A stretch of DNA of 6,018 nt, taken from Bacteroidales bacterium (GTDB lineage Bacteria; Bacteroidota; Bacteroidia; Bacteroidales; Muribaculaceae). Below, one piece after another: positions 5,877-6,018 of this stretch. The stretch covers positions 1 to 6,018 of the forward strand of contig CAAGJW010000068.1 of the NCBI GenBank assembly GCA_900770215.1, given 5' to 3'. Made by a program: the position numbers and the translations under genes. The notes beneath the pieces were generated by a model. That model saw only the letters and a program-made list of their open reading frames with translations, had not been told where the DNA came from and ran no database searches. Positions within the stretch are counted from its first letter, which is position 1, and each line of letters begins with the position of its first letter.

Positions 5877-5912
5877 TCCAATCGATTGGTTTTCAGTCGA
5901 TTGGATTTTTTT
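5877..5912 (+). terminator. intrinsic terminator of tRNA-Arg
   Basis: A perfect 9-bp stem (TCCAATCGA 5877-5885, TCGATTGGA 5897-5905) with an 11-nt loop is followed at once by seven Ts (5906-5912). It starts 21 nt after the tRNA. It doubles as the probable insertion site of the group II intron that begins beside the T-run. Confidence 0.85.
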
Positions 5913-5913
5913 G

Positions 5914-6018
5914 GTTTGACTAGCATGTATATCAGCTAACGGGTGCAAGTCCCTAACAGACCCTAGTAGTGGGAACTGTCCAGCCAGAGAGACAAGGGTG
6001 TCCATCGCGAGGTGGAAT
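5914..6018 (+). mobile_element. group II intron, 5' part of domain I (class IIC-like), cut by window end
   Basis: The stretch from 5940 to the end has the order of conserved blocks I know from class C intron domain I (for example the Oceanobacillus intron O.i.I5): GGGTGCAAGTCCC at 5941-5953, AACTGTCCAGCC, then CAAGGGTGTCC and GAGGTGGAAT at the edge. The expected 5' splice site lies about 27 nt before the GGGTGC block, which falls on GTTTG at 5914-5918, close to the GUGYG consensus but with one mismatch. The boundary is therefore inferred, good to a few bases. Reverse transcriptase coding and domains II-VI lie beyond the window. Class IIC introns insert next to intrinsic terminators, and here the 5' end sits directly after the tRNA terminator T-run. 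Orientation is the same as the tRNA. Confidence 0.8.

Overview
The window looks like a chromosomal segment from a Bacteroidales bacterium, probably a fairly GC-rich gut lineage; a Muribaculaceae- or Prevotella-like member is a low-confidence guess. Three things point there. Promoters fit the Bacteroidetes pattern TTTG-N19-TAnnTTTG. Most genes lack a Shine-Dalgarno sequence and have AT-rich leaders. The CRISPR repeat is 47 nt, a length and sequence type I associate with Bacteroidetes type II-C systems.

Left part (1-1156), accessory and non-coding. Positions 1-330 are one end of a CRISPR array: one partial and four complete identical 47-nt repeats with 30-nt spacers, two of the spacers being the same. 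The crRNA strand is inferred to be the minus strand. Each repeat carries a promoter-like sequence on that strand. Directly beside the last repeat is a 617-nt open but non-genic stretch (331-947) that reads on the minus strand like an internal piece of a large mobile-element protein. It ends exactly at a diverged repeat copy (948-995). Read on the plus strand, that copy can still pair with the crRNA repeat almost throughout, with several G-U wobbles, so it is a candidate tracrRNA anti-repeat. No cas gene lies inside the window.

Central part (1157-5214), metabolic operon. A clear promoter just before the first ATG drives hisH, hisA, hisF and hisIE, followed by lysA. HisIE performs steps 2 and 3 of histidine synthesis, HisA step 4, and HisH with HisF step 5, giving imidazole-glycerol phosphate plus AICAR. 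LysA makes lysine from meso-diaminopimelate. hisG, hisB, hisC and hisD are not here. A hairpin plus T-run after lysA probably ends the operon.

Right part (5215-6018). A short thioredoxin gene (trxA) with its own strong terminator is followed by a consensus promoter, a tRNA-Arg(UCU) gene and the tRNA's terminator. Directly after the terminator T-run begins domain I of a group II intron, cut off by the window end. Insertion just after an intrinsic terminator is the known habit of class IIC introns. The two accessory elements (CRISPR and intron) thus flank a housekeeping block.
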